Assembly: GCF_003598715.1 (NCBI RefSeq)
Contig: NZ_QZFU01000019.1
Location: 62,001-126,000, forward strand
Direction of reading: 5' to 3'
Origin: Nocardia panacis
GTDB lineage: Bacteria > Actinomycetota > Actinomycetes > Mycobacteriales > Mycobacteriaceae
DNA: 64,000 nucleotides
Part shown: positions 10,433 to 20,106 of the stretch, piece by piece
Layout of the letters: the number at the start of each line of letters is the position of its first letter
How positions within the stretch are numbered: position 1 is the stretch's first letter
Made by a program: the position numbers and the translations under genes
The notes under the pieces: model-generated
Told to the model about the DNA's origin: nothing
The model's input: the letters and a program-made list of their open reading frames with translations, nothing else
The model's database searches: none

Positions 10433-11702
10433 CGCTGCCCCACACCAGCGTGACCGTGGTGCCGTCGCCGAGCGCGGATTCGACGAATCCCGCACCACCC
10501 GAGAGTTGGCGCATCCGCCCGAGGATGCTGACCGAGATGCCGAGCCGATCCGGGGAGACCCGACCCATCTCGAAACCCACGCCGTCGTCGCGGAACACCA
10601 CTCGGATACCGCCCGCGCTGACGGTCACGGTGACCGCGCGCCGCACGACCTGTCCCGGCACGCCCGCATGTCGCAGGCTATTGCGCACCGCCTCGGCCAG
10701 CGCGGCGGCGATCGCGGACGCGGCGGCCACCGGCAACCGCAGATCATCGAATCCGGGCCAGCGGCGGGCACTGAAGTCGATGCCCTCATTCAATTCGTGC
10801 ACCGCCACGCGCAGGAAGCCGATGGCGGACTGGGCGTCGAGCAGATCCGGTTCGATATCGCCGCCGCGGGCCTCGTCGAGTTGACCGAGGGTGCGCTCGG
10901 CCTGCCTGCGCAGCACCGGTGATTCGGTGCCCGCACGCGAGGCGTCGAGCAAAGTGGACAGCACCGCGTCGTGGATGAGCGCGGCGAAACGGGCTCGCTC
11001 CCGGTCGCGGGCGGCCGCGCCCGCCACGGCGGCCGCGCGCCTGCTCTCCAGCGCCGATTCCCGATCCACCCTGGCCGCCGCCGCCCGCGCGTAGATCGCG
11101 CACCACAGGAACAGCGCGGCCAAACCCATGGCCCTGCTGAAATCGCCGACCACCGTCCAGGTCGAAACGCGCTGCACCACGAAGACATTCGCGATGGTCA
11201 CCACCGTGCTGCCCAGTATCAGGTAGGCGACGGCGTAGCGCGGCGGCCAAGCGAGCACCGCCATCAACACACCCAAGACCAACAGCCGATACAACCAGAG
11301 ACTGGCCATATCCTCGGCCGGAACCCGATAGGCGAAGGGCGCCACCACCGACGCCAGCAGGAATCCCGTCGCCGCCGCGGCCGCGACGGCCGCGATGACC
11401 TGGCTGCGCATACGCACCGACACCACCGCGAGCACCGGGCACAATCCGAAGGTGAGCAGCATGGTCAGCGCGATCCAGCCGATGCTGACCCCGATGCTCT
11501 CGGAGAGTATCTCCGGCAATTCGACCACCGCGGCCAACGTGCCGCCGATCCCGATCACCAGACCCATTCGACGCTGGATGCGGTCGGAGGCGGCCACGCC
11601 GAGAGTGGGTTCGCGGACCGGCGCCTCGACCCGCCCGCCATGGGCGCGCAGGCGCTCGAACAGCGCGGAGCGTGGGGCGTCCAGCATGCTGGACGCGATC
11701 AT
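10425..11702 (-). CDS. Membrane sensor histidine kinase
   Basis: A 425-residue NarL/DesK-type kinase. About six membrane segments occupy residues 45-200. A dimerisation helix carries the likely phospho-acceptor histidine in ARFAALIHDAVLSTLLD. The GHKL ATPase follows with N-box EAVRNSLRHAG, G1 box DDGVGF and G2 box GDGTTV. It overlaps the response regulator by 4 bp (ATGA) and the next gene by 8 bp, so regulator, kinase and kinase-like protein are translationally coupled. The signal is unknown. Confidence 0.9.
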   Translation of the reverse strand: MIASSMLDAPRSALFERLRAHGGRVEAPVREPTLGVAASDRIQRRMGLVIGIGGTLAAVVELPEILSESIGVSIGWIALTMLLTFGLCPVLAVVSVRMRSQVIAAVAAAAATGFLLASVVAPFAYRVPAEDMASLWLYRLLVLGVLMAVLAWPPRYAVAYLILGSTVVTIANVFVVQRVSTWTVVGDFSRAMGLAALFLWCAIYARAAAARVDRESALESRRAAAVAGAAARDRERARFAALIHDAVLSTLLDASRAGTESPVLRRQAERTLGQLDEARGGDIEPDLLDAQSAIGFLRVAVHELNEGIDFSARRWPGFDDLRLPVAAASAIAAALAEAVRNSLRHAGVPGQVVRRAVTVTVSAGGIRVVFRDDGVGFEMGRVSPDRLGISVSILGRMRQLSGGAGFVESALGDGTTVTLVWGSDG

Positions 11703-12385
11703 GAACGACTGTTTCGCTCGGGAACCGGTAGCCAGCCGTCCTCCACCGCGCGTTTGTAGAGATCGGTCTTGGTCGGCGCCGGACGACCCGCATCGGCGTA
11801 CTTCTGCCGAATGCGCCCGAGATAGTCGTTGACCGTCTGTTCGGACAGGCCGGTGAGGCGCGCGACCCGCGAGGCCTTCTCCCCGGAGGCGTACAGCATG
11901 AGCACCTCCTCCTGGCGCGGGCTCAGGCCCACGTCGGGCAGTTGCGGATCACCGTCGATGGCGGCGGCCCAGTCCGTGGTGACCACCTGCTCGCCGGAGG
12001 CGGCCCGGCGCACCGCCGCGACCACCGTCGGCACGTCCTCGGATTTGCGGACCACGCCGAGCACCCCGGCCCGCGCGGCCGAGCGGACCAGGAACGCGTT
12101 GTCGGCGCCGGTGAAGACCAGCACCTCGACCCCTCGGTCGCGCAGGGCGCGCACATTGTCCTCGGGTGCGGAGCCGTCGGCCAGCCGCAGATCCAGCACG
12201 ACCAGATCCAGTGGCGATTCGGTTTCCGCGGCGGCCAACAACTCCGGCACGGTGCCCGCGGTGAGCACCAGGTTCAGATCCGGTTGCGGGGCCAACATGG
12301 CGGCCAATCCGATGGCGACCGATTCGTGGTCCTCCACCAGTCCGATCCGCCGTGGGGTGCCTTCGCCCCCTTCTGCCCTCGTCAC
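11699..12385 (-). CDS. LuxR/NarL-type response regulator
   Basis: A 228-residue two-domain regulator. The receiver (about 10-130) shows acidic LVEDHES, the phospho-acceptor in VVLDLRLADG and a conserved lysine in VVRKSED. The helix-turn-helix is LSPRQEEVLMLYASGEKASRVARLTGLSEQTVNDYLGRI, cut here for its key part. I start at the GTG giving VTRAEGGEG because TGGAG (12393-12397, minus strand) is 7 nt upstream. A GTG 13 codons further up is also in frame. It is the first gene of the signalling operon and presumably receives phosphate from the kinase at 10425-11702. Confidence 0.9.
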   Translation of the reverse strand: MTRAEGGEGTPRRIGLVEDHESVAIGLAAMLAPQPDLNLVLTAGTVPELLAAAETESPLDLVVLDLRLADGSAPEDNVRALRDRGVEVLVFTGADNAFLVRSAARAGVLGVVRKSEDVPTVVAAVRRAASGEQVVTTDWAAAIDGDPQLPDVGLSPRQEEVLMLYASGEKASRVARLTGLSEQTVNDYLGRIRQKYADAGRPAPTKTDLYKRAVEDGWLPVPERNSRS

Positions 12386-12591
12386 CTCGACACTCCAATC
12401 CCGAGCAACTCGGATAGTCCCCACCCGAACACTGTTTGGGTCAGTATGCCGGGCCGACCGCCCGCGTGGTCAGCCACCAGAATCTGGGGCCGCGCCTGCG
12501 GGTTGCCGCGACAGCGCCGCCGCCACAGCTACCCGCCGGCATTCCGGAGCGGAATCGCCTGTGCCGCAACGCGACGCCTCGAACCTACCGC

Positions 12592-13044
12592 TCACGCCAT
12601 CAGTTGGGCGGCGATCATCGCCCCCAACTCCCAGCAGGATTCGATATCCGCCTTGGTGGGTTTCGCCGAGACTACGACATAGTCGGCGGCCTTGTTCCAG
12701 CCGAGTCCGGTGGTGATCGCGTCGATCGCCCGTTCGGCCCCCTCGGTGCCCTCGTTGCCGTGCAGGTAGGCGCCGAACGGACGACCGCGGGTGCTGTCGA
12801 GGATCTGGTAGTAGGCGCAGTCGAAGGCATGTTTGAGCGCGCCGCTGATATAGCCCAGGTTCGCGGGGGTGCCGAGCAGATAGCCGTCGGCCGCGAGCAT
12901 TTCGGCGGGCGACACCGTGAGGGCCGGGCGACGCACCAGCGTCACGCCCTCGATCTGCGGGTCGGTGGCGCCTGCCACGACCGCCTCGAACATCGCCTGC
13001 GTGAACGGTGACGGAGTGTGGTGGACGAGCAGCAGTGTCGGCAC
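12592..13044 (-). CDS. Flavodoxin-family NAD(P)H-dependent FMN reductase-like protein
   Basis: A 150-residue protein from GTG (VPTLLLVHHTPSPFTQAM). It has the flavodoxin-like fold: the phosphate-binding loop HHTPSPFTQ at the N-terminus, GYLLGTPANLGYISGALKHAFDC contacting the flavin ring, and GRPFGAYLHGNEG. Such proteins reduce flavins, quinones or nitro compounds. It follows arsR by 34 bp on the same strand and lies opposite an MFS exporter, suggesting a small detoxification module. The substrate is not predictable. Confidence 0.82.
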   Translation of the reverse strand: MPTLLLVHHTPSPFTQAMFEAVVAGATDPQIEGVTLVRRPALTVSPAEMLAADGYLLGTPANLGYISGALKHAFDCAYYQILDSTRGRPFGAYLHGNEGTEGAERAIDAITTGLGWNKAADYVVVSAKPTKADIESCWELGAMIAAQLMA

Positions 13045-13078
13045 GTCCAAGAGGGTAGGCCCTGTCTCGGACCCAACG

Positions 13079-13396
13079 TCAGTCCTGGTGGGCGCGGTTG
13101 GCGGCTTCGACGACCGAGCCGAGCAGACCGGGTAGTGCGGTCTCCACTTCGGCGGCACGCAGGCGCAGGTGGGGTTGGCCGTCGATGACGACGCGCTCGG
13201 CGACCCCCGCCTCGCGCAGGATCTTGAAGTGGTGGGTGGCGGTGGACTTGTTGATCGCCTCGTACAGGGCGCCGCAGCGCATGGGGCCGCCGCGATTGCT
13301 GAGTCTTCGCACCATCTCCAGGCGGACCGGATCCTGTAGCGCGCCGAGCACGACCGAAACCGGGGCCACCGGCGATATCTCCTCAGCTTGGATCAT
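13079..13396 (-). CDS. ArsR-family helix-turn-helix repressor
   Basis: A 105-residue winged helix. LGALQDPVRLEMVRRLSN is the family hallmark N-terminus and STATHHFKILREAGVAERV is the recognition region. No ArsR-type CxC metal motif is present; the single cysteine is in MRCGALYE, so a non-metal ligand or redox signal is likely. It is divergent from the MFS exporter, with tandem 17-bp repeats in the gap, and cotranscribed with the flavodoxin gene. Confidence 0.9.
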   Translation of the reverse strand: MIQAEEISPVAPVSVVLGALQDPVRLEMVRRLSNRGGPMRCGALYEAINKSTATHHFKILREAGVAERVVIDGQPHLRLRAAEVETALPGLLGSVVEAANRAHQD

Positions 13397-13412
13397 GATC
13401 TACCTCACTCCG

Positions 13413-13465
13413 GAGTTTGATGATCATCGTACTGACTATAGGCTCAATGGAGTTCGATCACTATC
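13413..13465. promoter_or_regulatory. Tandem 17-bp direct repeats between arsR and the MFS gene
   Basis: GGAGTTTGATGATCATC (13413-13429) and GGAGTTCGATCACTATC (13449-13465) match at 13 of 17 positions and are 36 bp apart. The first contains the perfect palindrome GATGATCATC. A further palindrome, GATCATGATC, lies at 13392-13401 over the arsR start. These are good candidates for ArsR binding sites controlling both directions. Confidence 0.55.
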
Positions 13466-13488
13466 AAACCTACCTGATGGGAGCCGTG

Positions 13489-14691
13489 ATGGTCGCGACG
13501 ACCGCCCTCGGCGCCGGACACCGCACCGCACAACCCTGGGCCTATGCGCTGGTGCTGGCCGCCAGCGGCGTCGCACTCGGCGTCTCCGGCGCTCCCGCCC
13601 CCCTCTACGGGATCTACGAGCGGGAATGGCATCTGTCACCGCTCACCACCACCCTCGTCTTCGCCGTCTACGCGTTCGCGGCACTGGCCGCCGTCCTGGT
13701 CTCCGGGCGCATCTCCGATGTGATCGGCCGCAAACCGGTGCTGCTCGGCGCGTTCATCACCATGGTCGCCGGACTGGTCGTATTCGTCCTCGCCGACTCG
13801 GTCGCCATGCTGCTGCTGGCCAGAGCGCTGCACGGCTTCGCCGTCGGCGCGACGGTGGTGGCGGGCGCCGCCGCGCTGTTGGACATGCGGCCCGGACACG
13901 GCGCGCGCTCCGGACAGCTCAGCGGCGTGGCCTTCAATGTCGGTATGGCCGTGGCCATTCTGGGCTCGGCGGCGCTGGCGCAGTACGCGCCGCATCCGCT
14001 GCGCACCCCGTACCTGGTCATCACAGTGCTGTGCCTGCTCACCGGCATCGGCGTGCTGGCGCTGCGCGAACCGCACACCGCCCGCGCCGCCGGACGCATC
14101 ACCATCGCCAAACCGGCCGTACCGCAGGAGATTCGCGCCGACTTCTGGTTCGCCGCGATCGGCGTGATGGCGGCGTGGTCGGTGCTCGGCGTGCTGCTGT
14201 CGCTGTATCCGTCGCTGGCGTCGCAGCAGACCGGCATCCACAACCTCGTCTTCGGCGGCGCGGTGGTCGCCTCCACCGCCACCGCGGGCGCCATCTCCCA
14301 ACTGCTCGCCACCGGCATCCCGGCGCGGCGAGCGGCCGTGATCGGCGATATCGGGATGGCGGTCGCGCTGCTTGCCACCATTCCGGCACTCGCCACGCAC
14401 AGTTGGGTCGCGGTGCTGGCGGCGGGCTTCGCTCTCGGCATCACCTTCGGACTCGGCTTCGGCGGATCGCTGCGGCACCTGGCCGATGTGGTGCCCCAGC
14501 ACAAGCGCGGCGAGACCATGTCGGCCTACTACCTGCTGGCCTATACGGCGATGGCGCTGCCCACCCTGATCGCGGGCTGGGCGGCCACCACCTGGGGGCT
14601 GAGCCGAGTGTTCCCGTGGTTCGTCGTGGTCGTCGCCCTCGCCTGCCTGCTCGCGGCCGGTCTGGGCGCGCGCGGCAACCGGAGGGTCTGA
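13489..14691 (+). CDS. MFS efflux transporter
   Basis: A 400-residue, 12-helix major facilitator. I start at ATG giving MVATTALGAG because GGGAG (13479-13483) lies 5 nt upstream; in-frame ATGs further up overlap the operator repeats. The loop 2-3 signature is visible as SGRISDVIGRKPVLLG. The last helices carry GFGGSLRHLADVVPQHKRGE. It is divergent from arsR and the flavodoxin gene, so it probably exports the compound sensed by that repressor. The substrate is unknown. Confidence 0.88.
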   Translation: MVATTALGAGHRTAQPWAYALVLAASGVALGVSGAPAPLYGIYEREWHLSPLTTTLVFAVYAFAALAAVLVSGRISDVIGRKPVLLGAFITMVAGLVVFVLADSVAMLLLARALHGFAVGATVVAGAAALLDMRPGHGARSGQLSGVAFNVGMAVAILGSAALAQYAPHPLRTPYLVITVLCLLTGIGVLALREPHTARAAGRITIAKPAVPQEIRADFWFAAIGVMAAWSVLGVLLSLYPSLASQQTGIHNLVFGGAVVASTATAGAISQLLATGIPARRAAVIGDIGMAVALLATIPALATHSWVAVLAAGFALGITFGLGFGGSLRHLADVVPQHKRGETMSAYYLLAYTAMALPTLIAGWAATTWGLSRVFPWFVVVVALACLLAAGLGARGNRRV

Positions 14692-14722
14692 GCCCCTTGG
14701 TGATTCGCGCGAGAATACGGAG

Positions 14723-15217
14723 ATGATCACCACACGCCGACTCGGCGAATCCGATTGGGAACTATTCCGCGACCTGCAACTCGCCTGTCTGCTCGACGCG
14801 CCGTGGGCCGCGCGGGTCACCTACGACCAGGCGGCGCGGCGCTCGCAGACCCAGTGGCGACACAAGCTGATCGAGTTGACCATGTACGCGGCCTTCCGCG
14901 ACGACGTGCCCATCGGGACGGCGGGCGCGTGGGTCGCGCAATCCGAACCACCCGAACTGGTTTCCATGTGGGTCACCCCTGGCGAGCGCGGCCGCGGCGC
15001 GGCCGATCTGCTGGTGCGAGCGGTGCTGGACTGGGCGCGCGAGTCCGGCTTCGCCCTGGTCGCGCTGTGGGTCCTGGAGGACAGCGTCCGCGCCCAGAAG
15101 GTGTATCAGCGACACGGATTCGCCATGACCGGACGGCGCATGACCCGCGAACAGGACGATCGATTCGACGTGGAGATGACGCTGGATCTGGCGAATCACC
15201 AAGCCGCGCATACCTGA
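14723..15217 (+). CDS. GNAT-family N-acetyltransferase
   Basis: A 164-residue GCN5-related acetyltransferase. The acetyl-CoA-binding motif A is VSMWVTPGERGRGAADLLVRA, here given to its core RGRGAA. Motif B is QKVYQRHGFAMTG and the N-terminal strand is ITTRRLGESDWELFRDL. The acceptor substrate is unknown. It follows the MFS gene by 31 bp on the same strand and may share its transcript. Confidence 0.88.
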   Translation: MITTRRLGESDWELFRDLQLACLLDAPWAARVTYDQAARRSQTQWRHKLIELTMYAAFRDDVPIGTAGAWVAQSEPPELVSMWVTPGERGRGAADLLVRAVLDWARESGFALVALWVLEDSVRAQKVYQRHGFAMTGRRMTREQDDRFDVEMTLDLANHQAAHT

Positions 15218-15245
15218 TCTTGTTTCGCCCGCGCGCCCGCGCGGC

Positions 15246-15251
15246 TACCAT
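15246..15251 (+). promoter_or_regulatory. Candidate -10 box, leaderless start of the pentapeptide gene
   Basis: TACCAT followed by 6 nt and the ATG at 15258. A weak TTTCGC sits 17 bp upstream (15223-15228). No Shine-Dalgarno is present. Confidence 0.45.
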
Positions 15252-15257
15252 GCGCAC

Positions 15258-16667
15258 ATGAGATGGGGGCGGTTCGACAACCGGCTGCATCACTCGGGTC
15301 TGCTGTACTCGGTGCTCGGCATGATCACGGGTGGATTGTGCTTCGGGGTGACGATCTGGTGGGCGTTCTCGCGGACCTACGGGGTGCGTCCCGAGCCTGC
15401 CGGCGCGGGAGAGCTGCTCAGAATCGTGGGCTCCGTCGTGGTCGCGGTCTTCGGCTTGGTCACCGTGGTTGTGACCTACCGCCGCCAGCGCGATTCCGAA
15501 CGGGGACGTTTCGCTCAGATATTCGGCGCGGCGGCCAAGCAACTCGGCGATACCGATGTCGCCGTGCGCATCGCCGGGGTCTACGCGATGGCCGGTGTCG
15601 CGGACGAGTTCCGCTCCCACGGCCGCAGACAGCAGTGCGTGGATGTGCTGTGCGGATATCTGCGCCTGCCCTTCGATGCCGAGGGCGGCGCCGATCACCT
15701 CGTCTCGCGCAAGGAATCGGTCGAGGAGTCCGAAGTCAAGGTCGAGCGGACCTACCAGTTCCGTCAGAACGACAGCGAGGTGCGCGGCACCATCGTGCGG
15801 GTGATCGCGGCCCGGCTGCTCCGCTCGGCCGAGATCTCCTGGTCGCACTGCGATTTCGATTTCACCGGCGCGGTGCTCGATCAGCTGGATCTGCGGCACG
15901 CGGTGCTGTCGGGACGGCATATCTCCTTCGCGCGCTGCCGATTCCTGGGCGCGACCCAGTTCGAGCACGCCACCTTCGACGGCCCACACACCACCTTTCG
16001 CGGTGCGGTCTTCAAAGGCGGCCCGGTGAGCTTCGAACAGGCCCGCTTCGGTGCGGCTCGCCCCGAGCGGAGCGAATCGCGCGGCACCGGAACGATTTTC
16101 GACGAGGCCGTCTTCGAGGGTCAGGTCTCCTTCGAAGGGGCGATCTTCCGAGGTCCGCGCACCCAGTTCCAGGGGACCCGATTCCTCGGCTCCCGAACAG
16201 CCTTCCTGGAGACGGCATTCCGCGCCGAACAGACCTCCTTCGAACGCGCGGGCCTCGACGGCGAGCACATCGTCTTCCGCGCCGCCGAATTCTCCGGCGC
16301 CACCATCACCTTCACCGGAGCCCAGTTCTACGCGGCCACCACCACATTCGACGAGGCCAGGATTGGGGCCGCGCCGCGCCTGCGCGCACGGGCCACCAGG
16401 GAGACCGATTTCCGCCGCGCCGAATTCCACGGCTCGCTGACCTTCGCCCGCACCGTCTTCGCGGGCCGCGCGGTGGATTTCACCGAGGCCGACTTCTTCG
16501 GCGAGATCTCCTTCGCCCAAACGAAGTTCGCGGCCACCGATATCCGCTTCGATCGACCGAAGGCGTGGGTGGGGACCCGCTTCGACTGGGATGACAATCC
16601 CTTGGCCAAACCGGCTGTGGTGAAACCGAATCCGTGGCCGCCGACACCGACGGATCCGACCCGATGA
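15258..16667 (+). CDS. Pentapeptide-repeat membrane protein
   Basis: A 469-residue protein. Two membrane helices (about 14-36 and 55-72) are followed by a short helical cytoplasmic linker with QLGDTDVAVRIAGVYAMAGVADE. From about residue 205 to 440 there is a long run of five-residue repeats with Phe or Leu at the centre and Ala before it, as in FARCRFLGATQFEHATF. Such repeats fold into a right-handed square beta-helix. The linker motif is typical of actinobacterial pentapeptide membrane proteins of unknown function. The C-terminus is rich in Trp and Pro. A gyrase-protecting role, known for some soluble members, is not supported here. Confidence 0.88.
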   Translation: MRWGRFDNRLHHSGLLYSVLGMITGGLCFGVTIWWAFSRTYGVRPEPAGAGELLRIVGSVVVAVFGLVTVVVTYRRQRDSERGRFAQIFGAAAKQLGDTDVAVRIAGVYAMAGVADEFRSHGRRQQCVDVLCGYLRLPFDAEGGADHLVSRKESVEESEVKVERTYQFRQNDSEVRGTIVRVIAARLLRSAEISWSHCDFDFTGAVLDQLDLRHAVLSGRHISFARCRFLGATQFEHATFDGPHTTFRGAVFKGGPVSFEQARFGAARPERSESRGTGTIFDEAVFEGQVSFEGAIFRGPRTQFQGTRFLGSRTAFLETAFRAEQTSFERAGLDGEHIVFRAAEFSGATITFTGAQFYAATTTFDEARIGAAPRLRARATRETDFRRAEFHGSLTFARTVFAGRAVDFTEADFFGEISFAQTKFAATDIRFDRPKAWVGTRFDWDDNPLAKPAVVKPNPWPPTPTDPTR

Positions 16668-16710
16668 CCACGGCGCGGGGCAGTGTCCGCGAACGCCGCC
16701 CCGCGATCGG

Positions 16711-17121
16711 TCAGCTGGGCCAACCCCCATACGGGACCGTGAGCAATTCCAGGAAGTGGCCATTGGGATCGGCGAAATAGACCCCTCGACCACCATCGTT
16801 GTGATTGATCTCGTTGACCCCGACCCGGCGCGGATCGGCCCAGTGCGGCAGGCCGTACCGCTGGATCTTGGCGTAGGCCGCGTCGAACTCGGCCTCCGAG
16901 ATCAGGAATGCGTAGTGCTGGGGCGCGATCTCGGTGACCTGATCTTCCGAGGACGCTGCGGGCACCTGCGCGAAATCGAAGGTCGCACCGTTGGCCACCT
17001 TGATCGGAATGAACGGCCCGAACTCCGCGCCGACCGGCAAATCCAGGATATCGCCCCAGAATTCGGCGGTCGCCCTCTTATCGTGACATCCGACAATCGT
17101 GTGATTGAACTGAACGGACAG
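16711..17121 (-). CDS. VOC (glyoxalase/bleomycin-resistance fold) protein starting at CTG
   Basis: A 136-residue vicinal-oxygen-chelate protein. The conserved N-terminus SVQFNHTIVGCHDKRA is encoded in frame only if translation starts at a CTG (17119-17121). A perfect AGGAG (17129-17133, minus strand) lies 7 nt upstream. Starting at the first conventional codon, TTG at 17040, would delete the first beta strand and its metal-binding His. Candidate ligands are His in FNHTI, His in QHYAFLI and Glu in GHFLELLT. The paired beta-alpha-beta modules fit a dioxygenase- or lyase-like enzyme; the substrate is unknown. Confidence 0.85.
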   Translation of the reverse strand: MSVQFNHTIVGCHDKRATAEFWGDILDLPVGAEFGPFIPIKVANGATFDFAQVPAASSEDQVTEIAPQHYAFLISEAEFDAAYAKIQRYGLPHWADPRRVGVNEINHNDGGRGVYFADPNGHFLELLTVPYGGWPS

Positions 17122-17282
17122 TGGAATTCTCCTAAGAGTAGTGACGATCCCGACCCCGGACCGGTGCGAGTCGGCCTACGGGGGTGAACGAGCGCTGGGA
17201 GCATCGCCGCACTTCCAGATTAGTGAGCGGAGTCGGGTGCTGACAACACCGAAGGCCCGCGCGGGACGCGCGCCGCGGCAGG

Positions 17283-17288
17283 TAGCGT
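17283..17288 (+). promoter_or_regulatory. Candidate -10 box of the zinc dehydrogenase gene
   Basis: TAGCGT followed by 6 nt and the ATG at 17295. No convincing -35 was found. GGGA is present but only 2 nt from the ATG, too close for normal Shine-Dalgarno use. Confidence 0.4.
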
Positions 17289-17294
17289 CGGGAC

Positions 17295-18401
17295 ATGAGG
17301 ATTCGTGGAGCCGTCTTGGAGCGCATCGCCGCGCCCGCCCCCTTCGCCGATTCGGCGCCGATCACGGTGTGCGAACTGGAACTGGACGCGCCCGGTCCCG
17401 GTGAGTTGCTGGTGCGCATCGAGGCGGCCGGACTGTGCCATTCGGATCTGTCGGTGGTGGACGGCAATCGGGTGCGTCCGGTGCCGATGCTGCTCGGCCA
17501 CGAGGCGGCGGGCATTGTCGAGGCCGTCGGCCCCGGCGGCTCGGATCTCGCGGTCGGACAGCGCGTGGTGATGACGTTCCTGCCGCGCTGCGGGGCGTGC
17601 GCGGGTTGCCACAGTGACGGAAAGACGCCGTGCGGTCCCGGCAGTGTCGCCAATAACGCGGGTGAACTGCTTGGCGGCGGCAGACGACTGCACCGCGACG
17701 CCGCCGAGGTGCACCATCATCTGGGCGTGTCCGCCTTCGCCACCCACGCGGTGGTCGATCGACGTTCGGTGGTGCCGGTCGAGGCGGACGTACCACCCGA
17801 GGTGGCGGCGGTTCTCGGCTGCGCGGTGCTGACCGGCGGTGGCGCACTGCTGAATTCGGCCCGCCCCGGCCCCGAGGATCGCATCATGGTGGTGGGGCTC
17901 GGCGGTGTGGGGATGGCCGCGCTGCTGGTCGCGGTGGCACTGGGCGGCAAGGAGATCATCGCGGTCGACACCGTGCCGGAAAAACTGGCACTGGCGAAAG
18001 AGTTGGGCGCCACGGCGGCGCACACGCCCGCAGCGGTGGCCGAACTCGGCGTGCAGGCGGAAGTGGTGGTCGAGGCGGCGGGCAATGTGCGCGCCTTCGA
18101 GACCGCCGTCGCCGCGACCGCGCCCGGCGGGACGACGGTCACGGTCGGACTGCCCGCGCCGGACGCGCGGGCCACTATCTCGCCGTTGGCGCTGGTGGCT
18201 CAGGGGCGTTCGATCGTCGGCAGCTATCTCGGCTCGGCGGTGCCCGCGCGCGATATTCCCGAGTACGTGCGGATGTGGCGGGCGGGGACGCTGCCGGTGG
18301 AGCGGCTCGTCTCGGCCCATATCGGACTCGACGAGGTCAACCGCGCCATGGATGAACTGGCCGCCGGGCACGCCCTGCGGCAGGTCATCGTGTTCGACTG
18401 A
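17295..18401 (+). CDS. Zinc-dependent alcohol dehydrogenase (MDR superfamily)
   Basis: A 368-residue medium-chain dehydrogenase. Catalytic zinc ligands are Cys in AAGLCHSDLS and His-Glu in MLLGHEAAG. The structural-zinc cysteines are in CGACAGCHSDGKTPC. The Rossmann motif is VVGLGGVGMAALL with the acidic end IIAVDTVPEK, which favours NAD over NADP. It resembles the class III/mycothiol-type MDR enzymes of actinobacteria that act on alcohols or aldehydes. It ends in a hairpin shared with the opposite strand. It is divergent from the VOC gene. Confidence 0.9.
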   Translation: MRIRGAVLERIAAPAPFADSAPITVCELELDAPGPGELLVRIEAAGLCHSDLSVVDGNRVRPVPMLLGHEAAGIVEAVGPGGSDLAVGQRVVMTFLPRCGACAGCHSDGKTPCGPGSVANNAGELLGGGRRLHRDAAEVHHHLGVSAFATHAVVDRRSVVPVEADVPPEVAAVLGCAVLTGGGALLNSARPGPEDRIMVVGLGGVGMAALLVAVALGGKEIIAVDTVPEKLALAKELGATAAHTPAAVAELGVQAEVVVEAAGNVRAFETAVAATAPGGTTVTVGLPAPDARATISPLALVAQGRSIVGSYLGSAVPARDIPEYVRMWRAGTLPVERLVSAHIGLDEVNRAMDELAAGHALRQVIVFD

Positions 18402-18407
18402 TCACAG

Positions 18408-18438
18408 AGGCCCTGGGTCGGACTTCGACACAGGGCCT
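18408..18438. terminator. Bidirectional terminator-type hairpin
   Basis: AGGCCCTG and its complement CAGGGCCT flank a 15-nt loop, 6 bp after the dehydrogenase stop. It also overlaps the stop codon of the minus-strand marR remnant, so it could serve both strands. Confidence 0.7.
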
Positions 18439-18553
18439 ATCCATCCATCGCGTCGACGAAACGCACCAGCAGCCGGGCGAATTCGGCGCGTTCGCGCGGG
18501 GTCCACGCCGCCATGGCGGCGGCCATCGCGCGCCTGCGGCCGATGCGCTCCGC
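18437..18553 (-). pseudogene. MarR-family regulator, C-terminal remnant
   Basis: About 38 residues, from AERIGRRRAM through AAWTPRERAEF to LLVRFVDAMDG and a stop. They match the last helices of MarR proteins, with strongly coding-like third-position GC on this strand. The winged-helix part that should precede it is missing, because the sequence runs into an oppositely oriented marR fragment. A 73-codon frame exists, but its first 33 residues are antisense to the other fragment and have no MarR character. Confidence 0.7.
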
Positions 18554-18557
18554 CGCC

Positions 18558-20072
<1,515 letters not shown>

Positions 20073-20106
20073 GCGCGATGCATTTTCGGATCGGTGCCGA
20101 GAAACG

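Noticed and set aside
14973-16796. 607-codon minus-strand open frame
   Set aside because: Antisense to the pentapeptide-repeat gene. Its repetitive look is the complement of the real repeats.
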